Source: Chitinophagaceae bacterium
GTDB taxonomy: Bacteria; Bacteroidota; Bacteroidia; Chitinophagales; Chitinophagaceae
DNA length: 64,000 bases
Direction of reading: 5' to 3'
Assembly: GCA_016719815.1 (NCBI GenBank)
Contig: JADJYK010000003.1
Coordinates: forward strand, 1-64,000
Part shown: positions 50,320 through 59,038 of the stretch, in pieces
How positions within the stretch are numbered: position 1 is the stretch's first letter
Layout of the letters: each line of letters begins with the position of its first letter
The notes under the pieces: model-generated
Databases searched by the model: none
What the model saw: only the letters and a program-made list of their open reading frames with translations
Told to the model about the DNA's origin: nothing
Made by a program: the position numbers and the translations under genes

Positions 50320-52498
50320 TTAATTGTTTTGAGTTGGTGGGGCCTGCTCATCCCTTGGTTTCTGTTCTGGCTTTGGAATCAAGGCTTTTCTTGAAAGTTT
50401 AAACTTACCAGATTTAGGATCTGTACCGATCAGCTTCACTTTCATGGCATCACCTTCTCTAACCACTCCTTCAAGCGTTTCGAGACGTTTCCAACTTATT
50501 TCGCTGATATGCACCAGTCCTTGTTTACCCGGCAGAAACTCTACAAATGCACCAAATGGCATAATTGATTTTACCACAGAATCGTACACCTCGCCAACAG
50601 TTGGTACGGCTACAATGCCTTTAATCCAGTCAACAGCTTTATCAACACCTTCTTTGTTAGTGCTGAATATGCTAATTTCTCCCCTGTTATTAACCTCCTC
50701 AAGATTGATGGTAGTACCTGTTTCTCTTTGAATTTCCTGTATCACTTTACCACCGGGCCCGATAACAGCACCAATAAATTCTTTATCAATAAACAATTTT
50801 ATCATTCGTGGTGCATGAGGCTTTACGTCAGCCCTCGCTTCGGGAATACAGTTGTACATGGCATCAAGTATGTGAAGGCGGCCTCTCTTCGCCTGGTCAA
50901 GTGCCTGGCGCATCACTTCCATTTTCAGCCCATCCACTTTAATGTCCATCTGCACACCACATATGCCATCACGGGTACCGGTTACTTTAAAGTCCATGTC
51001 GCCCAAGTGGTCCTCATCGCCAAGTATGTCGGTCAGAATAGCATACTTTTCACCTTTTGTAATCAATCCCATAGCCACACCACTCACATGTTTAGGCACA
51101 GGTACTCCGGCATCCATCAATGCTAAAGAACCGGCACAAACAGTAGCCATTGAAGATGAACCATTCGATTCCAGAATATCACTCACCACCCTTATAGTGT
51201 AAGGATAATCAGCACCCGGCATCATTTGTTTCAGTGAACGTTGTGCCAGGTTACCATGCCCAACCTCACGACGGCTTTGGCCACGCATCATCTTAACTTC
51301 CCCAGTTGAAAAAGGAGGGAAATTATAATGCAGGTAAAACTTGGAATCAACAGAAACAGCGGCACTTTCAACGAGCAATTCATCTAAAGGAGTTCCTAAA
51401 GTAACGGTCGTAAGCGACTGGGTTTCACCTCTTGTAAAGAGAGAAGCTCCGTGTGGTGAAGGTAATACATCTACTTCCATATCCAGCGGACGAACAGTTT
51501 CAAGGCTCCGTCCGTCAAGACGAACTTTTCATCCAATATCATATCCCTAACCACATCGTACTGCAAATCGCCGTAGTATGTGGAAGCTAACTTCTTGGTC
51601 AGTTCCGGCAGGCTTTCTTCTTCTTTCAATCCGGCATCCTGCTTCAGGAAGGATATCAGTTCATCCTTTATTACATCAAACCTGTCGCTGCGTTCATGCT
51701 TTCCGGAAAACTTTTGGCTACTTCGTAAACCTTAGGTTGCGCAAAAGCATACACTTTTTCTTTTAAAGCTTCGTCGGTAGCAGGCTTTGTATATTCCCTT
51801 TTGCCTTTCACCCCGGCTAAATCTCTCAGTTCTTCCTGGGCTTTTATCTGGATGCGGATAGCATTATGTGCCACTTCCAACGCTTTCACCAAATCCTCTT
51901 CGCTGCATTCCTGTGCCTCACCTTCCACCATCATCAGATTCTTTTCTGTAGCTGCAATGAGAAAGTCCATATCTGACTTTTCCATCTGACTGCGGGTAGG
52001 ATTAACAATGAACTCACCGCCAATTCTTGATACCCTTACTTCAGAAATAATTTCTTTGATGGGAACGTCCGAAACCGCCAGTGCCGCAGATGCTGCCAGG
52101 CAAGCAAGTGAATCCGGCATTACTTCTTTATCGCTTGAGACAAGCGTTACCAGCACTTGTACATCGCAGAAGTAATCTTCTGGAAACAGCGGCCGCAACG
52201 CCCTGTCAATCAGGCGGCTGGTCAGCACTTCATAATCATTCAGTTTTGCTTCTCGTTTGAAAAATGAGCCGGGAATACGGCCGGCTGCCGCAAATTTTTC
52301 CTGATAATCAACAGAAAGAGGGAAGAAACTCTGCCCCTCTCTTGGTTCTTTATTGGCACACACTGTGGCCAGAATTATACAGTTGCCCTGTGATACAGTA
52401 ACTGCACCATCGGCCTGACGGGCAAGTCGACCGGTTTCAATAGTAACCTCACGGCCTCCGCCAATATCAAAAGTTTTACGAGTTGGTTGTTGTAACAT
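50320..52498 (-). CDS. pnp: Polyribonucleotide nucleotidyltransferase (frameshifted)
   Basis: 3' to 5' phosphorolytic exoribonuclease. It starts at 52498 (MLQQPTRKTFDIGGGREVTI). The first RNase PH domain contains 'FPLSVDYQEKFAAAGRIPGS' and 'ALRPLFPEDYFCDVQVLVTL'. Shifts near 51680 and 51500 precede the second RNase PH domain (GASLFTRGETQSLTTVTLGT, 'HYNFPPFSTGEVKMMRGQSR'). It has the catalytic aspartates in ILGDEDHLGDMDFKVTGTRD. The KH domain (FIGAVIGPGGKVIQEIQRET) and S1 domain (EVYDSVVKSIMPFGAFVEFL) follow. About 726 codons, typical length. It is 306 bases downstream of rpsO on the same strand, the classical rpsO-pnp order. Confidence 0.95.
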
Positions 52499-52688
52499 AA
52501 TAGTTTGAAGTTTAATGTTTGAGGTTTAATTATGTAAAACTCAAACGGTCAGTAGAATTTTTATTTAGCTGGCTGTATTGCTACTATCATCGTTCCTTGC
52601 GTCGCACTCTTCCACATTCACTTCAGTACTGAGCAATTGCAAAAAAACATGAAAAACAACGGAAATTCCTGATAGCCTAAAAACAGTT

Positions 52689-52720
52689 ATTCCCAACATC
52701 GGGATTGACATTGGGAATAG
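52689..52720 (-). terminator. Terminator-like hairpin after rpsO
   Basis: TATTCCCAA (52689-52697) and TTGGGAATA (52712-52720) form a 9-base stem with an internal CATCGGGATTGACA loop. Only a short T-run follows on the minus strand, so strength is moderate. Confidence 0.5.
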
Positions 52721-52770
52721 CTTATATTTTGAGCTTCACTTTTTGATAAGAAACTTAAGAATAAATGCAC

Positions 52771-52804
52771 TTCCCAAGTCCCCTTCTGGGGGGAATCAGG
52801 GGCC
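52771..52804. repeat. C-rich/G-rich palindromic repeat, copy 2
   Basis: AAGTCCCCTTCTGGGGGG followed by AATCAGGGGCC is the fullest copy of the repeat family in this window. It touches the 3' end of rpsO. Confidence 0.55.
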
Positions 52805-53074
52805 TTATTTCCTGAGGCCAAGTTTCTCAATCAACTGGCGGTAACCAGTCAGGTTGTGCTTTTGCAGGTAGTTCAGTAAACGTTTACGCTTCCCTACCAG
52901 TTGCATCAGTCCGCGGTGTGTTGAGAAATCCTTTTTGTTTTGTTGCAGGTGGCCACTTATCTGGCTGATTCTTTCAGTCAGCAATGCAATCTGACCTTCG
53001 ATAGAACCGGTATTCTTTTCAGAACCGGCATACGTCTTAATAACAGTTGCTTTTTTTTCTTTTGTTAGAGGCAT
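52805..53074 (-). CDS. rpsO: 30S ribosomal protein S15
   Basis: Intact at 89 residues (MPLTKEKKATVIKTYAGSEK). It carries the S15 pattern 'GSIEGQIALLTERISQISGH', 'LQQNKKDFSTHRGLMQLVGK' and 'RKRLLNYLQKHNLTGYRQLI'. It binds 16S rRNA in the central domain. The expected position upstream of pnp is kept. Confidence 0.98.
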   Translation of the reverse strand: MPLTKEKKATVIKTYAGSEKNTGSIEGQIALLTERISQISGHLQQNKKDFSTHRGLMQLVGKRKRLLNYLQKHNLTGYRQLIEKLGLRK

Positions 53075-53127
53075 CTTTTTTAATTTTTAATAGTCATCCG
53101 ATTTTTTTCATCTATAATTTAGGTCGG

Positions 53128-53135
53128 CAAAGGTA
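53128..53135 (-). promoter_or_regulatory. -7 box of rpsO
   Basis: Minus-strand TACCTTTG is a perfect TAnnTTTG match 53 bases upstream of the rpsO ATG. A TTGC near 53157 could be the -33 part at about 19 bases. Confidence 0.5.
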
Positions 53136-53218
53136 GGCAGATTCACCTGAAAAGCAATATTCCGGTCACCTTTTTCGTATAGAATTCTTTATTTTCTGCT
53201 GGTTTTCGACTCTTAATA

Positions 53219-53226
53219 TACTTTTG
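53219..53226 (+). promoter_or_regulatory. -7 box of miaE
   Basis: TACTTTTG is a perfect TAnnTTTG match ending 5 bases before ATG 53232; the transcript would start at or very near the start codon. Confidence 0.5.
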
Positions 53227-53231
53227 CAGAC

Positions 53232-53840
53232 ATGGAACTCTCCCAAGACGCCAAAAATATCCTCGGACTGCAACTCCCAACTGATCCCCGTTGGGTTAAC
53301 CTGGCCGAAATTTCAATGGAAGAAATTCTGACCGATCATGCTTTTTGTGAGCAAAAGGCCGCCACTTCCTGCATTTCAATCATTCAACGTCATGGCGATA
53401 AAGCGAAACTGGTTTCAGCACTCTCTCCCATCGTTACCGAAGAATGGGGCCATTTCCGGCTGGTACTGGCCGAACTGTACAAAAGGGGGTTACAATTAGG
53501 AAAACAGCGAAAAGACGAATATGTGAATGCCTTGCTCGATTTTCAGCAAAAAGGTGGTGATGAAGAAGGCCGTCTGCTCGACCATCTGCTTACCATGGCA
53601 TTAATTGAAGCCCGCAGTTGCGAACGTTTTAAGCGGCTTAGCGAAGGGCTTGAAGACAAACTCATGCAAAAATTTTACCGCCGCTTTATGGAAAGCGAAG
53701 CTGGTCACTACACACTATTTATTGAACTTGCTGAGACTTATATTGACAAAGAAAGGGTCCGCCGCCGTTGGGCCGAGTGGTTGGAGTACGAAGCTAATGT
53801 GATGAAAAATTTGGCAATCAGGGGCGACAGGATACATTGA
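53232..53840 (+). CDS. miaE: tRNA-(ms2)io6A37 hydroxylase
   Basis: Non-haem diiron enzyme that hydroxylates the isopentenyl group of the modified A37 in tRNA. Intact at 202 residues. The four-helix diiron ligands are visible as 'DHAFCEQKAATSCISII' (E and the following helix), 'TEEWGHFRLVLAELYKRG' (EExxH), 'IEARSCERFKRLSEGLED' and 'MESEAGHYTLFIELAETY' (ExxxH). The family motif GDKAKLVSALSPIVTEEWGH-like is present. It starts right after its promoter box. pfkB follows 26 bases downstream. Confidence 0.93.
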   Translation: MELSQDAKNILGLQLPTDPRWVNLAEISMEEILTDHAFCEQKAATSCISIIQRHGDKAKLVSALSPIVTEEWGHFRLVLAELYKRGLQLGKQRKDEYVNALLDFQQKGGDEEGRLLDHLLTMALIEARSCERFKRLSEGLEDKLMQKFYRRFMESEAGHYTLFIELAETYIDKERVRRRWAEWLEYEANVMKNLAIRGDRIH

Positions 53841-53866
53841 TAACCGGCATAATACCAAACATTGTA

Positions 53867-54790
53867 ATGATACTCACCATCACCATGAATCCCTGTGTAG
53901 ATAAAAGCACAGCAGTTGACAAACTGGAACCTGATAATAAATTACGCAGTTCAGATATAAAATATGAACCCGGCGGAGGTGGAATTAATGTAAGTAAAGC
54001 ATTAAAAGGCTAAACACTTCTTCAGTTGCACTCTTTCCGGCTGGAGGCCATAATGGCAATATGCTGTGCTCCTTATTAAGGGACGAACAAATAATTTTTC
54101 ATGCAATTGAAACAAATACAGAAACCAGGGAAAACTGGGTAGTTTTTGAAACCTCAACACAGAAACAATACCGTCTCACATTTCCCGGGCGGGAGATGAA
54201 CTTAGCAAAAGCTGACCAGCTAATTGACCAGGCTCAGGCATTTTCTTCTTTGTGGATTGTTGCCAGCGGCAGCCTGCCGGTTGGTATTCCTGATGATATA
54301 TTTGGACGCATGGCTGAGATGGCAAATGCCTCCGGCTCCCGTTGTGTAGTTGATACCAGCGGCGCTGCTTTGAAAGCACTGAAAGGGAAAAAATGTTTTT
54401 TAATAAAACCCAATGCCGGGGAATTAGGCAAGTTGCTTGGTATTGAATGGTTGCAGAAAGATGATGTTCCCGAAGCAGCCCGCCAGTTAATTGCCGACCA
54501 ATATGCAGAAAACATTGCTGTATCAATGGGCGCCGAAGGTGCTTGGATTGTAAGTACAGAAGAATCAAACTTTGTTGCCGCTCCGCAAGTGGAGAAAAAA
54601 AGTACTGTTGGAGCCGGCGACAGCATGGTGGCAGGAATGGTATATCAATTGCAAAAAGGTGGTTCGCTGAAAGAAGCAATACATTTTGGTGTGGCTTGTG
54701 GCAGCGCTGCTACAATGAATGAAGGCACAAGGCTTTTTTGAGAAAGAAGATGCTGAAAGATTATACCAGCAACTGATGAACAAAGATTAA
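53867..54790 (+). CDS. pfkB: PfkB-type 6-phosphofructokinase (frameshifted)
   Basis: Ribokinase-fold sugar-phosphate kinase related to E. coli Pfk-2. The start at 53867 is MILTITMNPCVDKSTAVDKL. The substrate motif is 'YEPGGGGINVSKALK'. A shift near 54020 continues with SVALFPAGGHNGNMLCSLLR. Next come 'LWIVASGSLPVGIPDDIFGR', 'VDTSGAALKALKGKKCFLIK' and the PfkB signature KKSTVGAGDSMVAGMVYQL with catalytic aspartate. A one-T excess near 54737 hides the end FEKEDAERLYQQLMNKD (stop 54788-54790). About 308 codons. Fructose-6-phosphate is the likely substrate by similarity of the whole sequence; other PfkB sugars cannot be excluded. Confidence 0.87.
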
Positions 54791-54807
54791 CTGACTTACC
54801 GGAAAAC

Positions 54808-55824
54808 TCACTTACCGTTGGAGAAATACTGAAGTTCTTCTTTAAAGTCAATAAAAGGATATTTCAAAATTATCTCTTTCGCCTTTACAGCATATGAATG
54901 TAAGAATTTACTATGCGCTTCCGTCTCCGGCTGAAAAGGTTTGTGCTTACGGGCAATTACAATTTTTTTTACTTCCTGCATCAGTTGCTGCGATGGCTCA
55001 TCAATACAGGTCAGGGCAAATTTATCCAGCACAAATTCTGTTGCCGCATAATTGGGATGCACCAGGTCAATATCGTAAAAACGGTAATCCCTCAATACAT
55101 CAATCACCAGTTCATAAGCTGGGAAATAAAAAGCAGATTCAAACTTTGTACAGATAAAATGTACTGCATCAATCAGCCTTGCTTTGCTGCGGTTATTCTC
55201 CACTACCCCATCTCTTATATGCCGGACGGGGCTGACAGTAAATATGAATTTTAGCTTTGGATTAAACGCCTTTAACTTTTTCAGGCTGGATTCAAGCATA
55301 TCCTTTATTTCATCAATCGCAAGCAAGTCTTTTGAAAACCACGCTGCAGGTGCCCGGTGGCAATTGGCTACAGCCTCCCCCAACTCCTCCGCAGGAGGGG
55401 CTTTTGCTGTGTCTGCGTATTGCGTTAGTCTATATGTAAATGAAGACCCTAATGTAATGATAAGCCAGTCGGCCTGCATTAGGAACTCATGTGCTTTCTT
55501 TTGTGAAGCATTAATAGCATCAAGGCACTTCTCCTTATCTATATAAGAAAACCGGGAATGATGGTTCCAGCTATTCCATACTTCGTTGAGGTAAAACAAT
55601 TCATCAGCCTGATACTGCTTATTGTCAACATAAGAAAGAAGGCTCTTACACACACTGTCGGGCCCGAATAAAATCCCATTCGGGTTTTGCAGTGTATCAA
55701 ATTTCAAATCTCCCAACGCATTACCAATATGTTCTGTAAAACATGAGCCCACCAGCATGATTTTATCGCCATACTTAATGGGTTCACATAATTTCTTCAA
55801 GTCTATGTTCAGCATGAAATCCAT
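54808..55824 (-). CDS. GSCFA-domain protein with an in-frame repeat insertion
   Basis: Intact at 338 residues, from ATG 55824 (MDFMLNIDLKKLCEPIKYGD). The signature GSCFTEHIG is at residues 27-35, and the rest follows the GSCFA pattern (FGPDSVCKSLLSYVDNKQYQ, DWLIITLGSSFTYRLTQYAD, 'FIFTVSPVRHIRDGVVENNR', 'DLVHPNYAATEFVLDKFAL'). This is an SGNH/GDSL-like hydrolase fold; the natural substrate is unknown. Around residues 141-153, KAPPAEELGEAVA is encoded by a C-rich/G-rich repeat element (55373-55405), so a mobile palindromic sequence has been read as protein. Convergent with pfkB, 17 bases apart. Confidence 0.88.
   Translation of the reverse strand: MDFMLNIDLKKLCEPIKYGDKIMLVGSCFTEHIGNALGDLKFDTLQNPNGILFGPDSVCKSLLSYVDNKQYQADELFYLNEVWNSWNHHSRFSYIDKEKCLDAINASQKKAHEFLMQADWLIITLGSSFTYRLTQYADTAKAPPAEELGEAVANCHRAPAAWFSKDLLAIDEIKDMLESSLKKLKAFNPKLKFIFTVSPVRHIRDGVVENNRSKARLIDAVHFICTKFESAFYFPAYELVIDVLRDYRFYDIDLVHPNYAATEFVLDKFALTCIDEPSQQLMQEVKKIVIARKHKPFQPETEAHSKFLHSYAVKAKEIILKYPFIDFKEELQYFSNGK
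55373..55405. repeat. C-rich/G-rich palindromic repeat, copy 3, inside the GSCFA gene
   Basis: CCTCCCCCAACTCCTCC followed by GCAGGAGGGGCTTTT. It keeps the reading frame and adds about 12 residues. Confidence 0.6.
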
Positions 55825-55869
55825 GATTGGAAGGTGGAAAGGTGAAGGTTAAAGGTAGAAGGTTTGAGG

Positions 55870-56732
55870 TTAGTATTTAAAGATTTCATTGGCCATGCGA
55901 ATGCTTTCCTGCAATGCTTCATAATTTATTGTTGACAGGATTTGTTTTTCGTCAAAATAATTAATCATCCATTCCATATTTATATTACCCACCAGTTCAT
56001 TCCCCGACATGGGACAACCGCCGATGCCTTTCAGTGCTCCGTCAAACCGTTTGCTGCCGGCATTAACGGCCGCTTCCAGTTTCTGCTGCCAATTTTCTGA
56101 AGTAGAATGGAGATGAACGCCTATTTCTGTACCCGGTAAAGAATCAACCAAGTAGCTCGTAACATCATACACCTGCTCGGGGGTGGCTAATCCCACAGTA
56201 TCTGCCAGGGAAATGATACCTATATCCATGCCTACCAGCCTGTTTACCCATTCAAAGACAATTTCTTCACTGTAGGGATCGCCATACGGATTACCAAAGC
56301 CCATCGAAATATAAACAATGAGTTGCTTACCTGTTTTCTCACAAAGATTTTGAACTTCTTCAACCCTTTCTACTGATTCTGCAATCTAAGAATTTGTATT
56401 TCGCTGCTGAAACGATTCTGAAACAGAGAAAGGAAATCCGAGATAAGTAATTCCATCAAATACACTTGCCGCCTCCGCTCCCCTGAAGTTTGCAACAATC
56501 GCCAGCAACTTACTAACTGAGTTGTCAATTTGTAACCCTTGCAACACCTCTGCCGTATCAGCCATTTGTGGTATCGCCCTGGGCGAAACAAAACTTCCAA
56601 AATCAACTGTGTCGAAGCCAACCTGCAACAATGAGTTTATATATGCAATCTTTTTTTCAGTAGGAATAATAGTACCCCATCCCTGCATCGCATCACGGGG
56701 CACTCAATTAGTCTTACAGGTAAACTGTTCAT
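55870..56732 (-). CDS. mvaB: Hydroxymethylglutaryl-CoA lyase (frameshifted)
   Basis: Cleaves HMG-CoA to acetoacetate and acetyl-CoA, a TIM-barrel DRE-TIM metallolyase. The start at 56732 (MNSLPVRLIEC) overlaps the rlmB stop by 4 bases, suggesting coupling. After a shift near 56695, PRDAMQGWGTIIPTEKKIAY holds the catalytic Arg-Asp pair. Then come 'DTVDFGSFVSPRAIPQMADT', and after a shift near 56385 'MGFGNPYGDPYSEEIVFEWV'. The metal ligands are in GTEIGVHLHSTSENW and the active-site cysteine is in GIGGCPMSGNELVGN. Human-type motifs HFHDT and GGCPYAPG are altered here but the catalytic residues are kept. About 287 codons. Confidence 0.88.
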
Positions 56733-57454
56733 AATACCATACGTTGTTTCATTGCTTCATACAAAATCATCCCGGTTGCCACACTAACGTTCAGGCTTTC
56801 GAAATCGCCTTTCATCGGAATCGTTATTTTCTCATCGCAAATCTTCATCAATGCAGGGTAAATACCTTTTTCCTCACTGCCCATCACAATAGCACAAGGC
56901 TCAGTAAAATCGACCTCGCCGATAATTTTTTCTGCAGTCATTTCACTGGCAAAAACTCTGATGCCGTTTAGGTGTAGTTCATCAACAGCTTTCATCAGGC
57001 TGTTAACCCGGCAAACCGGAATTTTTTCCAATGCCCCTGCAGATGTAAGAATGGCATCCTCGTTCAAAGCTCCTACTCCTTTATCAGGTATGATAATGGC
57101 ATGCACCCCGGTGCAAAGTGCGGTACGGGCAATACCACCAATATTTCTAATATCCGTAATTCCATCCAGAATTAACAATAAAGGAGCTTCGCCACTTTCA
57201 GTTACCAGAGATATTACATCCTGCAGGTTTTGATACTGCACTTTTGCAATTAATGCCAGACAGCCATCGTGGTCTGTTACGTTAAACCCATTCAGTTTAA
57301 CTGCCGGCACATAATTTACCGGCACACCATTTTGGAATGCCAGTTTCTTTATTTCTCCAATATCGGTGCCTTGTGCTTTAGTATCCAGGTATATTCTGTC
57401 AAGTTGCTGCCCGGCTTTTAAGGCATTGGCAACCAGCTGCCGCCCAATAACCAT
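56729..57454 (-). CDS. rlmB: 23S rRNA Gm2251 2'-O-methyltransferase
   Basis: SPOUT-fold rRNA methyltransferase, intact at 241 residues (MVIGRQLVANALKAGQQLDR). The N-terminal substrate domain reaches about residue 90. Motif 1 is LLILDGITDIRNIGGIARTA, motif 2 is EPCAIVMGSEEKGIYPALMK, and motif 3 is SLNVSVATGMILYEAMKQRM, which forms the SAM-binding trefoil knot. The upstream in-frame codons KKST might extend the N-terminus, but no ATG precedes. mvaB overlaps its stop. Confidence 0.9.
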   Translation of the reverse strand: MVIGRQLVANALKAGQQLDRIYLDTKAQGTDIGEIKKLAFQNGVPVNYVPAVKLNGFNVTDHDGCLALIAKVQYQNLQDVISLVTESGEAPLLLILDGITDIRNIGGIARTALCTGVHAIIIPDKGVGALNEDAILTSAGALEKIPVCRVNSLMKAVDELHLNGIRVFASEMTAEKIIGEVDFTEPCAIVMGSEEKGIYPALMKICDEKITIPMKGDFESLNVSVATGMILYEAMKQRMVL

Positions 57455-57563
57455 TGTGCTTTTCTTTGGCCGGTGTTGTTGTCTGAAATTTTTTCACTAT
57501 TCAAAAATAAGATTTTGCTTTTGCTTAGACTATAAGAAACAGAATGCATCTAACAATCTAAGC

Positions 57564-57592
57564 AGTGCCCCCCCCACAGGAGGATTTATGGG
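57564..57592. repeat. C-rich/G-rich palindromic repeat, copy 4
   Basis: GTGCCCCCCCCACAGG followed by AGGATTTATGGG, in the rlmB-metK intergenic space. Confidence 0.45.
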
Positions 57593-57596
57593 TATA

Positions 57597-57633
57597 AAGA
57601 AAAACCCTGAAAGATTTTAACGCTTTCAGGGTT
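57597..57633 (-). terminator. Terminator of metK
   Basis: AACCCTGAAAG (57603-57613) and CTTTCAGGGTT (57623-57633) form an 11-base stem. On the minus strand it is followed by a T-run (complement of AAAGAAAAA), 24 bases after the metK stop. Confidence 0.85.
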
Positions 57634-57657
57634 CGGGCTATTTATCTTAAAAGGTAA

Positions 57658-58938
57658 TTACTTTATTCCAAAAGCTTTCTTTACTTTCTCAACATAGTCC
57701 AATTTCTCCCAGGTAAAGAGTTCCACCTGCACTTTCTTCTCATTATCCTTACCCTTATTGAATACTTTTGTGACAATCTTAGGTTCACGCCCCATGTGTC
57801 CATAGGCTGCTGTTTCTGCATAAATGGGATTACGAAGTTTAAAGCGTTGTTCAATTGCGTAAGGACGCATATCAAACAACTGTTCTACTTTCTTAGCGAT
57901 TTCTCCGTCGGTCATATTCACTTTGGAGGTGCCGTTAGTATCAACAAACAAACCACAAGGTTTGGCTACGCCAATTGCATAAGATACCTGTACCAATACT
58001 TCGTCGCAAACACCGGCGGCCACCAGGTTTTTGGCAATATGTCTTGTTGCATAAGCAGCACTGCGGTCAACTTTTGATGGGTCTTTCCCGCTGAAAGCTC
58101 CACCACCATGGGCTCCTTTACCACCATACGTATCAACGATGATTTTGCGCCCGGTTAAACCTGTATCTCCATGCGGACCACCTATTACAAACTTTCCGGT
58201 TGGGTTAATATGGTATGTAATCTTATCGTTGAACAACTTCTGAATAGTAGGTTTCAGTTGTTTTTTTACACGGGGAATAACAATGCTAATGATGTCCTTA
58301 CGAATCTGCTCCAGCATTTTTTTATCAGTATCAAAATCATCATGCTGGGTAGAAACAACAATCGTATCAATTCTTACCGGGGTATTGTTATCGTCGTATT
58401 CAATCGTTACCTGGCTTTTGGCATCCGGACGAAGATATTTCAACTCTTTACCGGCCCTGCGGGTCTTAGATAGCTCCAGCAGAATTTTATGTGCCAGATC
58501 CAGCGGCAACGGCATATAATTATCTGTTTCCTTTGTGGCATAACCAAACATCATTCCCTGGTCGCCGGCTCCCTGCGCATTAGCCTTAGCTTCAAAGCTC
58601 AGTTTCTTAACAGAACGTTCAACACCACGGTTGATATCAGCGCTTTGCTCATGTATAGCAGAAAAGATGCCGCAACTGTTCGCTTCAAACATATACTCCG
58701 CCTTTGTGTAGCCGATATTTCGGATTACTTCACGGGCAATATCCTGAACATCTAAATAAGTCTTTGACTTTACCTCACCAGCTAAAACCACCTGACCGGT
58801 AGTAACTAATGTCTCACAAGCTACTTTACTTTGCGGATCATAAGCAAGGAAATTATCAATCAGCGCATCTGATATTTGGTCAGCTACTTTATCGGGATGT
58901 CCTTCACTTACAGACTCCGAAGTAAATAAATAAGGCAT
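57658..58938 (-). CDS. metK: S-adenosylmethionine synthetase
   Basis: Makes SAM from methionine and ATP. Intact at 426 residues (MPYLFTSESVSEGHPDKVAD). Typical motifs: FTSESVSEGHPDKVADQISD (residues 4-23), the GAGDQGMMFGYAT loop, 'GGPHGDTGLTGRKIIVDTYG' and 'GGGAFSGKDPSKVDRSAAYA'. Slightly longer than E. coli MetK, with an internal basic insertion around 'RVKKQLKPTIQKLF'. It has its own -7 box directly downstream of the DUF4270 terminator. There is no room for a SAM riboswitch. Confidence 0.98.
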   Translation of the reverse strand: MPYLFTSESVSEGHPDKVADQISDALIDNFLAYDPQSKVACETLVTTGQVVLAGEVKSKTYLDVQDIAREVIRNIGYTKAEYMFEANSCGIFSAIHEQSADINRGVERSVKKLSFEAKANAQGAGDQGMMFGYATKETDNYMPLPLDLAHKILLELSKTRRAGKELKYLRPDAKSQVTIEYDDNNTPVRIDTIVVSTQHDDFDTDKKMLEQIRKDIISIVIPRVKKQLKPTIQKLFNDKITYHINPTGKFVIGGPHGDTGLTGRKIIVDTYGGKGAHGGGAFSGKDPSKVDRSAAYATRHIAKNLVAAGVCDEVLVQVSYAIGVAKPCGLFVDTNGTSKVNMTDGEIAKKVEQLFDMRPYAIEQRFKLRNPIYAETAAYGHMGREPKIVTKVFNKGKDNEKKVQVELFTWEKLDYVEKVKKAFGIK

Positions 58939-58957
58939 GAATTTAAATTTTAGGAGG

Positions 58958-58965
58958 CAAAGATA
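58958..58965 (-). promoter_or_regulatory. -7 box of metK
   Basis: Minus-strand TATCTTTG matches TAnnTTTG perfectly, 19 bases before the metK ATG. No clear -33 element. Confidence 0.5.
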
Positions 58966-58983
58966 AGGTTACAATGAATAAAG

Positions 58984-59018
58984 AAAAAGCCCGGTATATT
59001 GCCATACCGGGCTTTTAA
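58984..59018 (-). terminator. Terminator of the DUF4270 gene
   Basis: AAAAGCCCGGTAT (58985-58997) and ATACCGGGCTTTT (59004-59016) form a 13-base stem with 6-base loop, 22 bases after the stop codon at 59039. Confidence 0.92.
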
Positions 59019-59038
59019 ACATATCTGAATAAGTTTTC

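Larger units (their letters stand above)
52499..52804. other. rpsO-pnp intergenic region
   Basis: About 306 bases without a gene. It holds a degenerate GTTTGAG/TTTAATG heptad-like tract (52499-52540), the terminator-like hairpin at 52689-52720 and a C/G-run palindromic repeat at 52771-52804. No additional coding frame was seen. Confidence 0.6.

Noticed and set aside
58939..58983. SAM riboswitch upstream of metK
   Set aside because: Only about 45 bases separate the upstream terminator from the start codon, too few for any known SAM riboswitch.
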